This document shows positions 6,485-7,883 of a stretch of DNA of 7,883 nucleotides, in pieces. The notes below the pieces were generated by a model, which saw only the letters and a program-made list of their open reading frames with translations, made no database searches and was not told the DNA's origin. The stretch covers positions 1 to 7,883 of the forward strand of contig JACUTP010000080.1 of assembly GCA_014859785.1 (NCBI GenBank). The letters are read 5' to 3'. A program made the position numbers and the translations under genes. Source of the DNA: Candidatus Methanoperedentaceae archaeon. GTDB taxonomy: Archaea > Halobacteriota > Methanosarcinia > Methanosarcinales > Methanoperedenaceae. Position 1 is the first letter of the stretch. The number at the start of each line of letters is the position of its first letter.

Positions 6485-6791
6485 TCGAAGTTTTCGTCAG
6501 TGCTTCTTTGATTAAATCCATGTACTCTTCCTTCAGTGAATACTCAATGGGTGTCTTGTAAGACTCCTTGTGAGCATGGAGAATACCGAGTTTTGAATGG
6601 ATATAACCCAGTGTTGAGGCAACTGCACTGTAAGAAACTTTGAATTTATTCTTAAGTTTCCGGTACATAGTATCGACTGTTACTGTCTTTACTTTTAACA
6701 ACATATTTAGAATAAATTTCCTGATACCTTTGATATCAAGTTCAATGTAGGCTTCAACCCGCCTTTTTATTCTAAGTTTGATTGATTCCAT
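6471..6791 (-). CDS. DUF2551 family protein, probable winged helix
   Basis: A 106-residue, highly basic protein resembling the archaeal DUF2551 family. Residues 20-90 look like a winged helix-turn-helix: a first helix (KGIRKFILNMLLK), a second (TVDTMYRKLKNKF), a recognition-like helix (SYSAVASTLGYIHSKLG) and a hairpin ending in TPIEYSLKEEY. It is probably a DNA-binding regulator, though this is a fold-level inference. The ATG at 6791 has a perfect GGTGA (6796-6800, minus strand) 4 bases upstream. The gene stands alone, its 3' end overlapping the convergent HD gene by 14 bases. A palindrome at 6831-6846 partly overlaps its TATA box, suggesting autoregulation. Lysine- and isoleucine-rich composition is higher than in neighbours. 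Confidence 0.75.
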   Translation of the reverse strand: MESIKLRIKRRVEAYIELDIKGIRKFILNMLLKVKTVTVDTMYRKLKNKFKVSYSAVASTLGYIHSKLGILHAHKESYKTPIEYSLKEEYMDLIKEALTKTSTNTA

Positions 6792-6824
6792 AGTGTCACC
6801 TATTAACTGTAAAAGAATCCTTAA

Positions 6825-6833
6825 TATTATATA
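6825..6833 (-). promoter_or_regulatory. TATA box for the DUF2551 gene
   Basis: On the minus strand the sequence reads TATATAATA. A start site about 25-27 bases downstream would fall near 6803, leaving a very short leader of about 11 bases that just includes the GGTGA Shine-Dalgarno site before the ATG at 6791. Confidence 0.5.
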
Positions 6834-6846
6834 TAGTTTACTATAT
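6831..6846. promoter_or_regulatory. Palindromic candidate operator at the DUF2551 promoter
   Basis: ATATAGT (6831-6837) and ACTATAT (6840-6846) are perfect inverted 7-bp arms separated by TT. The palindrome covers the upstream edge of the TATA box and the position of the TFB recognition element on the minus strand. Binding there would block TBP/TFB. The adjacent gene encodes a probable winged-helix protein, so it is the obvious candidate ligand, but nothing in the sequence proves binding. Confidence 0.35.
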
Positions 6847-6911
6847 GTTCGACTTTGTGTTGAGTCCTGATATTTTCGTTGATTTTTTCGGCGCTATTAT
6901 TTCAATATTAT

Positions 6912-7781
6912 TCAAACCATCCCGCACACATATTCCGCTATCGCAGGCGCAACATCCACCCTGCATGATTCGAATATCCCTTTCCCGGACGGCGTCCCGT
7001 TAATCTCAAGCACATACGACCTGTCCCCCTCGATTATATCAACGCCTGCAAATACCGCTCCTGCAACCTTAGCGGCTTTAAGACTCAACGCCTCCTGCTC
7101 TTCAGTCAGTGAGCAAAACCCAGGACGTCCGCCCTGGCTGAGGTTGTTTATCCACCCGCCATCCGGCGCAGCCCTGTATATGGCTCCAAGAACACGGTTA
7201 TCCACCACGAATACTCGTATATCCCTTCCCTGGTTCGGGATAAATTCCTGGATGTATACTACCCCGTCCTTTTCTATAATGTCGCGGAGCTTTCGCATAC
7301 CGCCCTCATCGTTCCTGACGCATTCCACGCCAATGCCCTTGTACCCGAACACAGGTTTTACGACTGCGCGCCCGAAACCAGACAGCGCATCCACAGCACC
7401 ATCAAGGCTGTCTGTAACAATGGTTTTTGGTGTAGGAATACTGTTTTTAGCAAGAAGCGCACTTGAAACGTATTTATTTGCGCAGCATGCAATGGCTTGC
7501 GGGGAGTTTACAACCGGAATTCCCATTTCCTCAAGCTGGGTCAGGATATCAAACCTGAAAACTGCACCGTTCCTGGCAGCAGGACCGAGGTCGCGCACGA
7601 TAACGGCATCCAGTGACGTTATTTCCGCGCCATCAACCATTATCCTGCCAGAGGATATGTCCGAGGTGGCGCTCCCGAAACTGAAGTTAAAAGGTTCCAT
7701 CCCGCGCTTCCTGACAGCGTTACAAAGGGCTGCTGCTGTCCAGTCATGAGGGTCTGTAACAGCGATTCCTATTTTTTTCAT
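6912..7781 (-). CDS. mptN: Tetrahydromethanopterin:alpha-L-glutamate ligase (RimK type)
   Basis: The 289-residue RimK-type ATP-grasp ligase most likely adds an alpha-linked glutamate to tetrahydromethanopterin, giving tetrahydrosarcinapterin, the C1 carrier of Methanosarcinales. Visible are the N-terminal KKIGIAVTDPHDWTA, the linker VNSPQAIACCANKYVSS (91-107), Lys142 in VKPVFGYKGIG, QEFIPNQGRDIRVFVVD (178-194), the glutamate-ligase loop NNLSQGGRPG (212-221) and the metal-binding LEINGTPSGKGI (258-269; Glu259, Asn261). Length fits. Alternatives in the same superfamily are CofF (F420 alpha-glutamate ligase), RimK and LysX; the MptN reading rests on the N-terminal pattern. The ATG has no Shine-Dalgarno site and the upstream AT-rich stretch lies too close for a normal promoter. 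No pterin-pathway gene is adjacent. Confidence 0.75.
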   Translation of the reverse strand: MKKIGIAVTDPHDWTAAALCNAVRKRGMEPFNFSFGSATSDISSGRIMVDGAEITSLDAVIVRDLGPAARNGAVFRFDILTQLEEMGIPVVNSPQAIACCANKYVSSALLAKNSIPTPKTIVTDSLDGAVDALSGFGRAVVKPVFGYKGIGVECVRNDEGGMRKLRDIIEKDGVVYIQEFIPNQGRDIRVFVVDNRVLGAIYRAAPDGGWINNLSQGGRPGFCSLTEEQEALSLKAAKVAGAVFAGVDIIEGDRSYVLEINGTPSGKGIFESCRVDVAPAIAEYVCGMV

Positions 7782-7831
7782 GTTGTTTTATTCTTTATAT
7801 TTTGTGAAATTGACAATTAATTCTTGAAATG

Positions 7832-7871
7832 TTTGTGGATTGTATTTATGAAAATCCCCCTCATCCACAAA
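7832..7871. repeat. 9-bp inverted repeat upstream of mptN
   Basis: TTTGTGGAT (7832-7840) and ATCCACAAA (7863-7871) are perfect inverted arms with a 22-base spacer. The repeat is about 50 bases upstream of mptN and at the edge of the window, so whether it is a terminator of an unseen gene, an operator or chance cannot be decided. Confidence 0.3.
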
Positions 7872-7883
7872 AACAAAATCATA

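Noticed and set aside
7144..7749. A 201-codon open frame on the plus strand opposite mptN.
   Set aside because: It lies wholly antisense to a well-supported gene, is rich in Ser, Pro and Thr as shadow frames often are, and shows no recognisable domain.
7794..7802. AAATATAAA on the minus strand as a TATA box for mptN.
   Set aside because: Its centre is only about 17 bases from the ATG, so the predicted start site would fall inside the coding region.
7850..7860. AAAATCCCCC near the window end resembles the IS21 repeat core.
   Set aside because: Only about ten bases match and the GCGG part is missing, so it is probably chance.

Overview
The window looks like a chromosomal segment of a methanogenic-lineage archaeon of the Methanosarcinales type. 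The markers are an archaeal transcription factor E, a Trm56 tRNA methylase, an archaeal beta-CASP ribonuclease of the aCPSF2 type, an archaeal-type inositol-phosphate synthase, a DUF2551 protein and a RimK-type ligase that best fits MptN (tetrahydrosarcinapterin synthesis). Archaeal TATA boxes and GGTGA-type Shine-Dalgarno sites precede several genes. An ANME-2d/Methanoperedens-like source is plausible, but this is an inference from gene content and the IS21 remnant, not something the sequence proves.

Layout. Bases 1-97 hold a TATA box, followed by a family-2 glycosyltransferase (98-799). Bases 800-1202 hold a decayed IS21-family insertion: two 18-bp terminal repeat units and a short IstA N-terminal ORF. 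The inositol-1-phosphate synthase gene (1203-2273, minus) diverges from a plus-strand gene cluster across a 263-bp AT-rich region carrying promoters for both directions and a 7-bp inverted repeat.

The cluster runs from about 2537 to 6484: beta-CASP ribonuclease, trm56, an uncharacterised ATP-grasp ligase, tfe and an HD-domain phosphohydrolase. Gaps are short (12 and 35 bp) or overlaps are 4 bp (ATGA, TTGA), so it is very likely one operon. Three of its five genes act in RNA synthesis, processing or modification. The ATP-grasp and HD proteins have no assigned substrate, and their tight coupling to these genes is the main functional clue in the window.

The cluster meets a convergent minus-strand gene for a small winged-helix-like DUF2551 protein (6471-6791), overlapping it by 14 bp. 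A palindrome abuts and slightly overlaps the DUF2551 TATA box and may be an autoregulatory operator. mptN (6912-7781, minus) closes the window, followed by about 100 bp of intergenic DNA with a small inverted repeat. I saw no tRNA, rRNA or CRISPR array.
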